64,000 nucleotides of DNA, taken from assembly GCA_034769895.1 (NCBI GenBank), contig CM068367.1, forward strand, positions 126,083,927-126,147,926, in the 5' to 3' direction. This document shows positions 19,401 through 31,302 of this stretch, piece after piece. The notes below the pieces were generated by a model. That model saw nothing but the letters and a program-made list of their open reading frames with translations, was not told the DNA's origin and searched no databases. Position numbers and translations under genes: made by a program. The stretch is from Magicicada septendecula. Taxonomy: Eukaryota > Arthropoda > Insecta > Hemiptera > Cicadidae. Position 1 is the first letter of the stretch. The number at the start of each line of letters is the position of its first letter.

Positions 19401-21496
19401 GGCCTACGTATATGTATGTATCCTATGTATATAGGATGTATGTACATTTACACAAGTGATAAATCTTCTCTCTTACCGGTTCTTCAAACTTATATTTGTA
19501 CTTTAATAAACGAGTACTTTTACTGAATTAGCAAAGAGAGACCTGAGTTTTAACTCGACCGTTTGGTATTTGTTTGTCCGTCTATCTAAATATTTCGGGG
19601 ATGTCTAATGATAACTTTTTAATGCATCAACATATTATTTAAAACTTTGGGATTGGGACATCACATCCCAAAAGGCGAATAAAAACGTTTTTAATAATTT
19701 TACTAATCCATCCTGGGGGACTAAAGGGAATTTTAATCAAAATCAAAATTTAGTGTTTACTTCGAAAATTTCTAACTTTAGGAGCATCATGAGCGAAAAA
19801 TGGAAGTGGGGCATAAAATTATGAGAATTTTATTCAAAATAAAAACTTGGTGTCTTTAATAATCTGACAAAATTCGTGACTGTCAATATCCTTTTCAAAT
19901 TTTGGACCACCTTCAAAACGTTTGTAACTATTTTTATTAATATATATATAAACTTTCACGTATGAACTTACTATTCGTTGTCACTTCCCCAAACGTTTCG
20001 AGGTGTAAAGTTTGTAACTATGTTTGCAAAACACTTATATATACTGGTATCAGTTCCTGTGTATATCTGTGAAAAGTATTAGACATAGGCCTGTAAATAC
20101 CAATGTAAACATAGAACAACTTAAAAGCTAGGAAGAAATTATTTTTATTTAGCTACCATAGTTAAAAAAAAAAAAAAAAAAAAAAAAACATTAGTCGGAA
20201 TTTTTAGTGTTTAATGTATTCGCAAAAGTGTTTAATGTATTCACAATAATAAACAAACAATACAAACTACCTTTTACAATTGTTATTTTACTAAAAAAAA
20301 TTGTAGATTAATAGATTTTTCTTTCTTATTTATTAAGGTATAGCACACCATCCATTTCCCGTGGTATTGACAGGTAGAATCACGCCTGGAAAATATAACC
20401 ACAGATAACAGAATCAGGGTATTCAACGAGCGCCGACGGAGCTCTTAAGAATTCGGAAAGACGATGTGGGGAGTGTCTCATTGTGTGATGGTCATGCCTA
20501 CATACAGTACACTGCCAATGAGTCTTAAAAGGCAGATGCTATTTTTCCATCCAACAAATATAAATTGACTTAGCAATGTAACACAGTACAATTACTTGTA
20601 CACAGTGTAATGTACTCAGTACATTACATTGTTTACTTAATGTAATGGATACAGTATACAAATTGTATAACAAATGAAAGACATTTATTTACATTGAGAA
20701 TGGCAGTAATGGGTTATTAATTTTAGTTTTTTATTGTTCTTCGTTAATTTTCTTACTTCTCTTCTCAAATTTCTTAAAGTAATTGTTCTGTTAAATTCGC
20801 AGCTCTGGTGCTCAAAAATGTTTATTAAAGTTTTTTGTCCACTGCCTCATAGGGTTTGATTTTTTTTTCTTCAAGTGACTATTAAAATTATGCATTAGCT
20901 TATCATCTATAAACTATAAATTATCATCACTGTTGTCGCTTTTATAATCGCTTTGCTGAGACAGCAAGTCTTTTCCTTGACGGTGTCTGAAACAGTGATG
21001 TGTTTCACCTTCCTTCCGCCTGTAACTGTTTCAAGGAATTGTGGCCGTTGAATCACCAGACCAAACTATCACATGTTTATTTTGTAAACGTAGGCGTACA
21101 TATATAGTAATGTATTGTTCTTATCTCTTCATATCGTCGCTATTCCTGTTAGCAGTGCAGAAACCCGACCATGATAAGTTCAATTTGTCAAATCGGTGAG
21201 AAGTAGGAAGTTCGTTCGAATCTACGATTGCATGTGTACTGTACTGGTATCTTACTTGTACTTCTTAATACGAGCATCCGAGGCTGGCTGCTTCGATGGC
21301 TCGAGTACTGGTATCTTCGCACGTGTTCAGTTTTACCGCAGTGAAATGAACAGCTTCTCTTGGCGTTTCTCTACTAACGCTGATGCATACTAAAAACTTT
21401 GCTCACAGCTTTAAAAAATTAAAATTTATTAATTTTATTTTACCTAATTATAAATTACATTCATATTTGCATAATTATTCTTGTACAAATTTTTTA
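19401..21496. other. No gene; AT-rich DNA with a poly(A) run
   Basis: There is no supported frame. An uninterrupted A run of about 25 lies at 20164-20188 and could be the tail of an unseen retroposon on the plus strand, although nothing upstream is recognisable. TGTAATG repeats occur around 20590-20650. Confidence 0.5.
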
Positions 21497-21701
21497 TATT
21501 ATTTTTAATAATAAATAAAACTTTTCTTACAAAAATATATATATTTTTAAATTTTTTAATATAATACTGTTTCAATAGTAAAACTACTATCAACAGAATT
21601 ACAAATTAATTTGTATTTCTGATAGATAGTTTACACTATCGAAACAGTGTTATATAAAAAAAAATTCTTGTAAGAAAAGTTTTATTTATTATTAATAATA
21701 G
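21497..21701. repeat. ~205-bp AT-rich palindrome (foldback MITE-like)
   Basis: The left arm contains AATAATAAATAAAACTTTTC and the right arm its complement, GAAAAGTTTTATTTATTATT. Towards the centre, ACTGTTTCAATAGTAAAACT is matched by AGTTTACACTATCGAAACAGT and AATTTGTATTTCTG by CAGAATTACAAATT. The arms are about 100 bp with few mismatches. No coding sequence is present. Confidence 0.75.
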
Positions 21702-23875
21702 TATAACTAGTAATAAATGTATTCAATTCAAAATAGTGAGCACACACTGCAGCTGAGAGCTTATTGGTAGTATGAGTCTATCTGTATATGCTATTTTTAA
21801 GAATAGCCTACTGCAACTAGATTACTGTCTGTTTTTATAATAGCCCTACCATAATTCCACAGTATTTGCAAACCCCAAAAAAACAGTATACCCGAAAAAC
21901 CAAACTAAAAGCGTTAATTGACCTCTGGCCTTGATAACTCAGAATACATAAACAAAAGTTTTTAAAGAGTGAAAATATTTTTCCTTAATAAAAAATGGTT
22001 TCTCAAAAGTATACAAACAGTCTGTTACTCTGAAGTTTGTTTATTTTACGTTATGTCTTACGAACATCTTAATTCATTATAAAGTTACTTAATAATGGAA
22101 AATATGTTGAGATTACTTCTTCAGAAAAAGCAACTGTGGCATCTATAGCGCCTAAGGTCTACAGTTAACAAAGCCATGTAGTATGGATTGTGTTTCAAAA
22201 TTGAATTAGTTTACGCTCTCCTGTACAGTGCGTCTATCACTTCTTGAGCCCATGACGCAACGCTATTCAAACGAATGTGCTGGGCACAACACTCCCGTGA
22301 CGCTTCTTTTTGGAAACACCCATTATACAGGAATAATTAATTGCATTTGTCTATTGTACTGGCCTTACGCTTCTTCAGCGCCTGAAAGTTTTTGTTTACA
22401 GAATTGTAATATAATCATATTTTAACACAATCAGTTACAACTTATAAAGTACAACCAAGTACGTAGGCCTATACCGGACTTCCAATATCGTCAAACAATA
22501 ATTAAGAACAATGTTTTGGCCATTTAGAATCAGTGGTAGTAGTCACATGAATGAAATCATAAAAAAATATTTAAAAAATAACAAAACCATTTTTCGGTTT
22601 CGGTAAACAAAGAAAAATCTCGTCAAAACCACTCATTTAATAATAAATTAAAATGAAATGCAATACAAGACACCAATGCCCACTCTATGTTTCTTCGTGG
22701 GTGCAAATTCTCACGACGACTTCTTGAAACATTTTTGACTAATTTTTGGTTTACTTATAAGGTTAGTAAACCTTTTATTTTATTTTAATTTATTCTGTGT
22801 TTGGTTTTAACGAGATAATTTTGGTTACAGGATTGATTGTGATTTACATAAAAATTATAATTTTTTTGTGATTTTGTACACGCCGTAGGCCTAAGCTTAA
22901 GTCAACCAATAATTTTGATGGCTGAAACGTAGTGTTTTTAATTATTGTTTTATTATGGTGGTACACCTGCATATTGTATAACTTGTAATAGTAACACGTC
23001 ATCGAATCTGAAGTACCGTACGTATTACAAAAACCGTAACACGGTCATATATTTGACAACACGTGTGGATGTTACCACACATAGCTAGACCTAATAGATA
23101 CGATATCGCCTATTTACATATTCATGAAACTTGCAGTCCGTTAAATAGCTGTCTCAGCAAACAGGAAGACTCAGAATCATCAACTTATCCTTTGTGGTGG
23201 ACTTGCCATTTGGACTTCCGTTAGTTGCAGGAGATTACATACTTAAAAAAAATAATAAATAAAAAATAACTACAAAGTTTTAGTAATCACACAGAGAACT
23301 CATCGTTGGATTTCATTATACATATGATTGAATATTTCTATAAATTATAGATATTAATGATAGAAAATTAATATAAACTAGGCTATATGGCAATTTTCTA
23401 TATCATATGTTGCTTCCTTGTAAACCGATACATAAATAAATAAATTTAAAAAAGAATTAGCTGGCCTAATGATGTCAACCAGCCTCTTGATGAACTCCCC
23501 ATGCAGTTTATTAGACCCCCCCCCAGACGTTGGTTGTTTACCCTCCTGGTGAAAAAATTAAGATAAGTTAATAAACATTACAAAGGTAATTAAAACAGTT
23601 AATGACTTCTATTTTGTATGAAGCTGAATGTCATCTCTAGACAAGAGGTAAAATATTTCAGTCATAAACGATATTCACTCTTTGTTATTGGAAATTAATT
23701 TTCTGAACATGATGCAATAACAATGGCAGTAATGCTCTTTTTTCTGCCCTATATTCGGTCTCTAACAATCATCTGTAATCAATGTTGAGGATAACATTTT
23801 AAATATGGTGCAATAATAACAAAGATAATAATAAAATAATGTTGTTTCTTAGTAGCCTGCCTTAGCTCGCTTCCG
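21702..23875. other. No gene seen
   Basis: AT-rich sequence with scattered short frames of at most 65 codons and no recognisable motif, TIR pair or long repeat. Confidence 0.55.
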
Positions 23876-23879
23876 TAGC

Positions 23880-24110
23880 AAACCAGTTCTGTTAATGCCC
23901 CAGGCATCGAGCGGTCGCGCTAACAAACAACTTAACCCGCCGTGGATTCGTTTCAGATCAAGGTATGAGTCATCCACCACCGCCACCTTTTCTTCGTCCA
24001 CACCGGCGACATCACTGGCTGGTTCTTATTGTATTGTGCCCGCGGCAGCAGAGTGGTGCCAACCCATCGACCAATCACCGCACGCGGCGAATGTCTGATT
24101 CATAAACGCA
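23880..24110. promoter_or_regulatory. GC- and CpG-richer patch, possible host exon or promoter
   Basis: This patch stands out from AT-rich flanks. It contains GACCAATCACCGCACGCGG (a CCAAT-box-like element at about 24070), a TGAGTCA AP-1-like site at about 23966, and a good 5' splice-site consensus CAAG|GTATGAGT near 23958-23969 on the plus strand. Frames of 67 and 99 codons cross it but match nothing I know. It could be a non-coding first exon and promoter, or an unrecognised repeat. Confidence 0.25.
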
Positions 24111-24849
24111 TTATTTGTAATAGACAAACAAACAAAAAAAGAAAGAGAAAGGGAGATCACCTGATGCTGAGCATACTGGTTTTGGTTGCTTTGTGAAGAC
24201 GAAAAAGGAAAAATATTCCGGCCGAACGGAAGAAACAATTTCACCATGCCTCTACCTCTCTCCCACTTTATCTTTCTTATTTCCCTTCCCCTCTCTATCA
24301 GCTCACACACGAGGGCGCGCGCCACACTTATCCAGTTTTATAATACGAACGAGAAGCTGATGCAATATCCAAGACGATGTTATAATTTGAACTAAAGTGT
24401 TGTTTAACCCACACAAAAACAAACAACTGCATAATACTAACTTTAGCAGCGAAAACTGTAGCCTACATTCAAATCATCGGCCTTCAAACTTTATGCATGA
24501 CTCGCTGAGTAGGAAGCTTTTCTACCGTACTTAACCAATTACAGCCATGATGTAAACAAACAACTTTTTGTTCGTACGATAAAGATTAGACGTTATTGGT
24601 GTATCGGTGTATCGGTATCGATTTTTTTTTCGTAATTCCCCTATACTATTAAATGATCAAGTTTTTTTTACGTACATAAACCGAAGTTACAAAATGTTGT
24701 TCAAACGTGTTCGATATTTTTAATGATTTATTGCAGATGTTTACTGACGGCATGTTTAAATTACGGTCTTAAACACATTTATTTTTTTTAATATTATTAT
24801 TATTCCGGATGTACAATGTTTACACATTTCCAGAACCAAAGATTATAGA
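24111..24849. other. No gene seen
   Basis: AT-rich. A short GTGTATCG-type direct repeat lies at about 24598-24617. There is a pyrimidine-rich stretch near 24240-24300. No supported frame. Confidence 0.5.
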
Positions 24850-25350
24850 AGTGATTGAATTCTCATCTTCAATTGCTGCTTGTCAATCCAAAGATCTTCA
24901 ATTTCTCGTTGCCTCAATGTAGTCTGAATTTCTTCTATCCCGGTGGTCTTCCTCTTTTCCTTCTTCCTGGTGGGGTCCATTCCATAACTCTCCTTGGCAA
25001 ACTTTCTTGTGCCTCCTTTTCGTGTGTCCATACCATTGTAATTTTTTTGTTTGGATAAAATCGACCATTGAATTTTTGACATTCATTCTGTCCTTAATGA
25101 CTTTTTTCTAATTTTCTCACGTCTGGATACTCTTGCCGAACGTCTCCAAAAGTCCATCTCTGCTGTCATTAATTTTGTTCTTGTGTGTTTATTAGTAGTC
25201 CAAACTTCTGAGCCGTAAGTCATAATATTTCTAACAATGGTTTTAAATATTTTGGTTTTAGTTTCTGCTGTTCTATTTTCTTTTCTTTTTTTTAACACCA
25301 AACGTTTCCCCGCTACATGCGGCATCAGCCACTGCACATATTTCACCGTA
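24850..25350 (-). pseudogene. LINE RT thumb and C-terminal tail relic
   Basis: The minus-strand frames give IMTYGSEVWTT, EMDFWRRSARVSRREKIRK, MVDFIQTKKLQWYGH and EIQTTLRQREIED in order, with frameshifts. This is the classic arthropod RT tail (YGSE.W, EMDFLRR..R.SR..KIRN, RL.WYGHV). The catalytic fingers/palm are missing (5' truncation). Confidence 0.7.
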
Positions 25351-25611
25351 GAATAGGCGAAACGTTTTGCAGTTAGGTAAATGGAACATGAGTTAAGCCT
25401 TCAACAGCGTATTGTACTTAACTGCAGATAAGTTGTGGCAGGAATGTGACAGCTCTTGTAGAAATGTTTCAAAATCTGGAGATTCAGGGATGTCCAATTG
25501 GCCTGAAAAAAAAAATTAAATACATAAGCCTAAAAATAAGTGCATCAGAGACAAGAAGAGCTATTTACAAAATTGTAAAATCGAAGATTATACGTTTGAA
25601 AGGGTAGCAAA

Positions 25612-25920
25612 TTTATATACCTGGGAACGGATCTAAATAATACAAACCAGATATCACAATCCACAAGAGCGTAACTGCTGGAAACCGAGCATCCTCTTCT
25701 TCAGAAGCTCTTGACATCCAAAATAATCTCCGGATCTTCTAAAATACTCATTCAGAATTATAGAAATTGCTGGAAACAAAATCTAGAAAGAATGGACAAT
25801 ACCTAGTTTCTGAATTTGAACCGGATGGAAGAAGACTGTAGGCAGACCAGTCACAAGATGGCGGGAGTCATGAGGCCGACACGAGGAATCCTATCCATGA
25901 AGTGATGATGATGATGATGA
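25612..25920 (+). pseudogene. LINE RT relic ending in (GAT)n
   Basis: The plus-strand reading gives YLGTDLNNTNQ, LLTSKIISGSSKILIQNYR and LERMDNT.FLNLNRMEEDCRQ, matching the YLG box and tail of a non-LTR RT with an internal deletion. It finishes in GTGATGATGATGATGATGAC, a short trinucleotide 3' end like the other LINE tails here. Confidence 0.55.
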
Positions 25921-25924
25921 CGAT

Positions 25925-26206
25925 CTACAACAAAGCTCTATAGAACTCTGATCGGGCCAGTGGTAGCATATGGATTAGATGCCGACCCTTACAACAGCAG
26001 ATATTTCCACATTAATGGTGTTTGAACGGAAAATATTAAGGCAAATTTATTGCTCTGTAAAGGAAGGAGAAATGTGGAGGATGAGGAACAAGTATGAGAT
26101 AGATAGGCCTACTATTCCAGAAGGAGAAAAGACAGTACGATTAGTAAGTCCAGAAGAATTGGCTGATTAGGGCATGGATGTGGAATGGGTCGAGACAGGC
26201 AATCAA

Positions 26207-26302
<96 letters not shown>

Positions 26303-26470
26303 GTTTCCGGTGTAATGAAGTGGGAGAAATAAGGCGGGTAAAGACCGAAAAGACGATGGCTGCAAAAGATTGAAGCAGGTTTGGGAAGGACGGGCATCAG
26401 GATTTGAAGACGCCTGTCAGGAGGAAGCTAAGATCGACGCAGGGTTGTAGTGTAGGGCTTTGGAAGAAAA
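25925..26470 (+). pseudogene. LINE RT tail relic containing a GA microsatellite
   Basis: The plus-strand frames give IYNKALYRTLIGPVVAYGLD, VFERKILRQIYCSVKEGE and then, past the GA run, KTEKTMAAKD and SRFGKDGHQD. This resembles the RT thumb/tail (LY.TLIRPVV.YG.E, FERKILR.I). A (GA)n tract of about 87 bp at 26212-26298 expanded inside the former coding region, where an RERE-like codon string would lie. Confidence 0.6.
26212..26298. repeat. (GA)n microsatellite
   Basis: About 87 bp of GA with one AA interruption. Read directly. Confidence 0.97.
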
Positions 26471-27470
26471 AAGAAGAAGATATTCCAATGAAGGAACTCA
26501 AAACGATGGCTGACTGGTTTGTGTTTACATAACCTAATCAGAGCAATCGATCAGTACTGTAAGTTCATCTCCTCCGCTATACAAACTCAAGCAAAGAATA
26601 GGCTAATATTTCTCTATGAGTCCCACATTGTTTCTTATTTCTTCCCTAGCTAGGCCGAGTTAAATTGTACGCTATAATTTAATACCTTCCTCCGTCGTTT
26701 ATTCGAAAAACGTTTTGTCATTTTCTTCTATTTTGTTTAAAGATGCACAACAAATGGTTACGAAAAAGATTAAAGAACAAACGGTACTGAAAGTGCAAAA
26801 ATTTTAGTACGGGGACGCTAGAGAGAGAAATGAGTGAACAGATTAAGGAAAGGCTGCGGCAGGAGTAAGACTATCGAACAGTATTAGAAACTCATTCCTC
26901 GGAAAGAAAGAAATTCTAAAATCTTGAAAATGCAAAAATTTAATAATCGGTGATGCCTGTAACAAAACTGCGCAAAATTGTTATAAAGCAAAAATAGAAG
27001 TCAAATGAAAATATAATAAAAGTTTCAGGAATTTTAAGAAAATTTATGGGAAATTAAAAATGGAAAAAATTAGGAACAGAACTTACAGGCGCACGCAACG
27101 AGGGCCTTATTCATTTAGACACCGTCCAAAGAACACACTTCCGTAGCTTGGGCACAGTTTTCTTTTATACTTTTTAAAATATCTAAAGTCTTCGGTTTTT
27201 GAAGCGTAGATCGTAATTTATAACATTACTCGGCCAGTGGGTGCAAGATAATACATTTGAACGGAATTATAGACTACTATATACAGCCAAAAATTATTGT
27301 AATTTTTCAGTTAGCGTTAGGAACAAAATTAAGCCGTTTTTGTTTTGTAGGCTGGAGGTAGCGATCCGAACGTCGAAAATACGTAACAGCAAGGGCAACA
27401 GTCTACTAATAGGTATATACGTATACCAACCACTTAGAATCATCGTGATGCTTTTTCTACGTGAAGCGAA
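26471..27470. other. No gene seen
   Basis: AT-rich. A-rich on the plus strand around 26730-27080. No recognised frame. Confidence 0.55.
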
Positions 27471-27600
27471 GTGTTAGTCGCTTCTCTATTAACTTCAGAG
27501 ACTACTAACATACCAAACACTTAGATATGGTATCTACCAGTCTATAAACAGTGGTTGGTATATTAGTAAATTATGAAGTTAACAGAGAAGCGACTTACAC
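27471..27600. repeat. Inverted repeat with ~54-bp arms
   Basis: The left arm 27471-27524 (AGTCGCTTCTCTATTAACTT) is matched by the right arm 27547-27600 (AAGTTAACAGAGAAGCGACT) around a ~22-bp centre, with a few mismatches. It is foldback-like with no coding content. Confidence 0.7.
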
Positions 27601-27740
27601 TTTGATAAACATAAATGGGAAAAATATATCTTCTACTTCTTCTCTATCACAGACTAGACGAATCACCTGTTCCGGTCACAAAGGAATACATCCGTTCTTA
27701 GATTTTGTTGTCCATGACGTGTCCGTTGATTAATTAATTG

Positions 27741-28151
27741 ATACCTGGTGTTTACAAACTAAATTGCTCAGATTGCAACAAATTCTACATAGGCCAGACA
27801 GGACGTTCCTTCAAACACAGATACATTGAACATACAAAGGCACTACACTCCACTACCGAATCCACCTCTGCAAACCACCTCACTGAAGCAAACCACACAT
27901 ACACAAACATCAAAAGCAACATGGATATTCTACACGTACATACAAAAGGCCGAAAACTAGACACTCTTGAACAACTAAAAATATACAAACACACAAAAAC
28001 ACATAAAAACGACATCCTAAACGAACAGACACAATTCAAATCACACATATTATTCGAACATATCACACCCCACACACACAACATCGATCCTTCAAACGAC
28101 GGGGCCGTCACCAAGAACAAGACGGACAGCGCTCCTAGTGGCAGCCTCTGA
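27741..28151 (+). pseudogene. GIY-YIG endonuclease domain of a Penelope-like element (partial)
   Basis: About 136 codons, open to a TGA at 28149-28151, with no ATG start and a TAA just upstream, so it is a 5'-truncated fragment. The residues begin IPGVYKLNCSDCNKFYIGQ: GVY and YIG form the nuclease core, with a C..C pair between them. TGRSFKHRYIEH follows, with the Arg and His expected of the family, then NHLTEANH and TLEQLKIYK, where Glu is the likely metal ligand. In Penelope-like elements this domain follows the RT and nicks target DNA. The domain itself is uninterrupted, so the insertion is fairly young. Confidence 0.85.
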
Positions 28152-28172
28152 CGAAGCTTATAATAAGCGAAA
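28148..28172 (+). ncRNA. Hammerhead-like motif in the Penelope 3' UTR
   Basis: CTGACGA (28148-28154), a stem-loop GCTTA-TAA-TAAGC (28156-28168), then GAAA (28169-28172). The core order matches a hammerhead ribozyme, and the stop codon of the endonuclease frame lies inside it. One extra A separates CTGACGA from the stem, unlike the canonical core, and I could not build convincing flanking helices. Activity is therefore uncertain. Confidence 0.4.
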
Positions 28173-28500
28173 ACTGGTTCAGGCTATAAGGTAAAAATTT
28201 TACATTTTTACCAATAAAAAACTTTGTGTTCCGAGTCAGTAGTGTTATACTTGCACTTCACCAACGCTTCCTAGGTTTTCCTACTTTGTTGTCGAATAGG
28301 CTTGTATTGCCAAACTTCCTTAGGCAACCTTCCATCTAGCATCCTAACCATTTGAGTTAGCATCTCTCTTTGTTATCTGCAATACGATCTTGAATATTAA
28401 AAACGTTCAACTCTTTATGAATGTCTTCATTGTAGAATCCTTCTCTTCGCGTACAACCTTTAAAAGATCGCAACAATCTCATCTCTGATGCCTATAAAAA

Positions 28501-29775
28501 CAAATACACATATATTAATTAACTAATATAAGCAATAGTGTATACTAAGACTTGTTAAATAAATACAATTCTGTTGTACTAATAGTAACAGGACGAGGTA
28601 AATCAGTTGTTTATCTCACCTGCACAGGAAGGGCAGGCTCGAGTCTAATTATTGCGGGCTGCTTTTTCTCGTACGTTCTGAAGCACATACAGGTTAAAAC
28701 AATACATTTTGCTTCTATTGATTGAAAGTTTAAGTTCTTCTTGTATCGATTATTGTGGAACTTATGGTTTCCATAATACCAATTAAAACAATTTAGTGAT
28801 TCAAAAGAGCTCTATGATCGTTTATTCTCTAGTGACGTCGACGGCCTGGTAGGTAGGTACCAGTCCCGGAACTCCAATAAAAGAAGCGGAAAAAACAACG
28901 ACAAAGATCACCTGATGTCGCCGGGTTAGTTTTGACTTTGTTTTATTTTTAATTAAAGAAAGTTCTGTTTAGCGGTGTTCTGACGTACTCTCAAGGAAAG
29001 CATTTAAAAAAACCTTCTATTTACTTTGACCAGGTTCTCTGTTGATCTGAAAACATAACAGGGAAAATTCATAATTGACACTACGTATTCAATTACAGAA
29101 TATTTTAGTTCTTATGAGCTACTTTTTTCTATACTTTCTGTCACTTTATGTTTTAATTCTTAAATCACTTTACGTCAGTTTAAACATTCAATTTTTTTTA
29201 AATAACTCGTTTTAATTCAAAAAATAAACAGTTGCATAATCGGAGTATAATTCTAACCTGGGTTGTAATTTTTTTAAACCATGTTTTCGATTCTTGCTGA
29301 AAGTCATTGACTTGGAGTATGACTCAAACCTTTTTTTTTTTTTTATTACTATACTCCGCGTGGCGCGTCAATGCCACGCGTTCGACAACGTGTAATGTGT
29401 TTTCCCTTTCGGCATTCCCTTTTTAGCACATTATCAATCCAGCTATTGTTTACACACGTGATTGCACGCCTTTTCGACACGGTCTACGTATTTGGTAGTG
29501 ACGGAACGACCATGTATGTAGTATATTATATAGACTTAGCACGTTTGAGAAACGCTATATTCTCTGCTTTCTGAAAGTGATCATGTGACGTCCGCGCAAG
29601 CGAGGAAAACCATGGAATAAATGATACGCGAAATGCATCAAGTATAAAAGATGGCGTTATTTAAATTTTAAAAAGAGGAGCAAACAGATCTAGTTTTAGT
29701 AAATGGGAGGGCAAATTTAGACATTTTTTTATCGGCCATCTGAGGATCACATACCAATTTCAATTCATTATTTCT
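28501..29775. other. No gene; one GC-rich hairpin
   Basis: AT-rich. At 29357-29380 a perfect 8-bp stem CGCGTGGC/GCCACGCG with an 8-nt loop follows a T run. A 67-codon frame at 29371 has no recognisable content. Confidence 0.5.
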
Positions 29776-30115
29776 TGTTCTTTTCTTTTCCTCCAATATT
29801 CTTTCATATTTTCACTATGTCTCTTCTTCCTGTCTTTGAATCTGCGTTATTCTCTCTCCTACCCTGGACTCCTTACATTTTTAATACTTTTGCCCGAAAA
29901 ACTTCTCTTTCAATTGCTTCTTCTGGGTTTATATTATTTTTTCCTAAATCCTTTTTGACTTCTTTAATCCAACTTGATGTTGACTTCTTTCCCCACAGAT
30001 ATTTGAAGATCTGTATTGTTAACCTATTGTCGTCCATTCTATATAAATGGCCAAAAAATACTAGTTTTCTTTTTCGCACTGTTTCTGTTGTATTTTCTAT
30101 ACTTTGATATATTTC
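29776..30115 (-). pseudogene. LINE RT C-terminal tail relic
   Basis: The minus-strand frame gives RKRKLVFFGHLYRMDDNRLT, IFKYLWGKKSTSSWIKEVKK and EAIERE. This is the RT tail seen in many insect LINEs (RKRK..F.GH..RM...RL.KQIF.YL..KK....W..EV..DL). Confidence 0.65.
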
Positions 30116-31302
30116 TTAAATTTAAGCTTAGAGGGATTCCAAGATTGCTCCAACTCAAACCTTTGATTGCAGTTGTTGGGACTCCCCAGAAACCTTGGTC
30201 GATTTCTCTTTCAAGTTACCACCTGGGGTAGTGCCTTCACTTAGCGGACTTTCCATACTGCAATTGAAATTGTATAGAGTGCAAAAGTAGAAATTAAATT
30301 CCGAGATAAGATTGGACTGTTAGTCCGAAATTATTGTTTTTCGTGGTTTATTCTCTAGGTTCTTCCGCTCTCTCTGCCATTGGGAACTGAGATGCCTCAT
30401 CCGCTTTTGAGACCGTTGACCTGGTTTCACCTGTAACTCTAGGAAGGGGCCCTTACTGGGTGCTATCATCCGTAGCCAGATGAACCCAGGTTTTTGAAGA
30501 GGTCTGCTCCTCTAAGGCTCTTCCGCATGTCCTGCTGTTGGATCATTGAGATCTCTTCCACCATTCCGTCCGTTGGTCTTCACAGAGGTCCGTTAGCATC
30601 TGTAGCTACAGCGTGGCTACAGAAGGTCCCAGGGGGCACAACGGGGACGTGGACTTGACTTAGCCCCCATTTAGACTTTGTTATTAAACGAAATTTAAAA
30701 TTTTAAGAAAATATTCAGACCAGAATAGCAATTGAGACAGTCTCTATATGGATTTATCTGGAATAAAAGCATTAATCAAGAGATGAAGAAAAGGATATCA
30801 AACAGTGTCTTTGGTTTCATATTGGTACATAGACTTATTCTTTTTAGTTCGGAAACCATCAAGGTAAATGTGTTTATAGAACAACAGTTTTTGTGTAAAA
30901 ACAATTTATACTCTGAATACGTTCTGATTTAAAAAAGTATTGACTACTGTATAAAAAATTACCTTTACCGTACCACATTATCGTGGGTTACACGCGTTTT
31001 TAGTAGTTACATAAAACTTAATATATTGTTATCAGTTACATATATCTGTTAAAAGTATTCTGTATAGGTTAATCTAGGTAAAGAAAACAAGTGCATTATT
31101 TTAAATCAACCCAAAATTATGCATTACGTTTTATAACTACGCATGACTTTATTCACGAGAAAGGGAATAAACACATGGAGATCTGATTCTGATCATTATT
31201 AATAGGAATCTGCCAAGTTAAACGTGTATTACTTTCCGGGTATCTTTTTATAATATATAACCCGTTTCGCCTAAAAAATAGCCTACGTTTCGTATTATAA
31301 AA
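30116..31302. other. No gene; partly GC-richer unidentified segment
   Basis: 30120-30670 is clearly less AT-rich than its surroundings, with words such as GACTCCCCAGAAACC and AGCGTGGCTAC. GCGTGGCTAC recurs at about 35598, so this may be a shared unclassified repeat. 30670-31302 is AT-rich with nothing recognisable. Confidence 0.35.

Larger units (their letters stand above)
27700..28247 (+). mobile_element. 5'-truncated Penelope-like element, 3' part
   Basis: It consists of the GIY-YIG endonuclease region plus a short 3' UTR holding a hammerhead-like motif, inserted in a LINE tail. No reverse transcriptase part is left upstream. Boundaries are inferred by comparison with the uninterrupted LINE tail at 10.5 kb. 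Confidence 0.7.
27640..28500 (-). pseudogene. LINE RT tail split by a Penelope-type insertion
   Basis: The two parts, ~27640-27700 and ~28248-28500, are homologous to adjacent segments of the copy at 10495-10900. For example CACCTGTTCCGGTC lies at the left and CAAACTTCCTTAGGCAACCT at the right. On the minus strand the right part reads FKGCTRREGFYNEDIHKELN and NIQDRI, then GKPRKRW. The intervening ~550 bp is the Penelope-like fragment, so the LINE inserted first. Confidence 0.6.

Noticed and set aside
23895-24098. 67-codon plus-strand frame as a gene
   Set aside because: It has no family resemblance, and the overlapping minus frame is longer; kept only as a possible exon/promoter patch.
26141-26397. 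Leu-Ser or Arg-Glu repeat frames over the GA tracts (also at 37848-38114 and 41635-41838)
   Set aside because: Microsatellite translation only.
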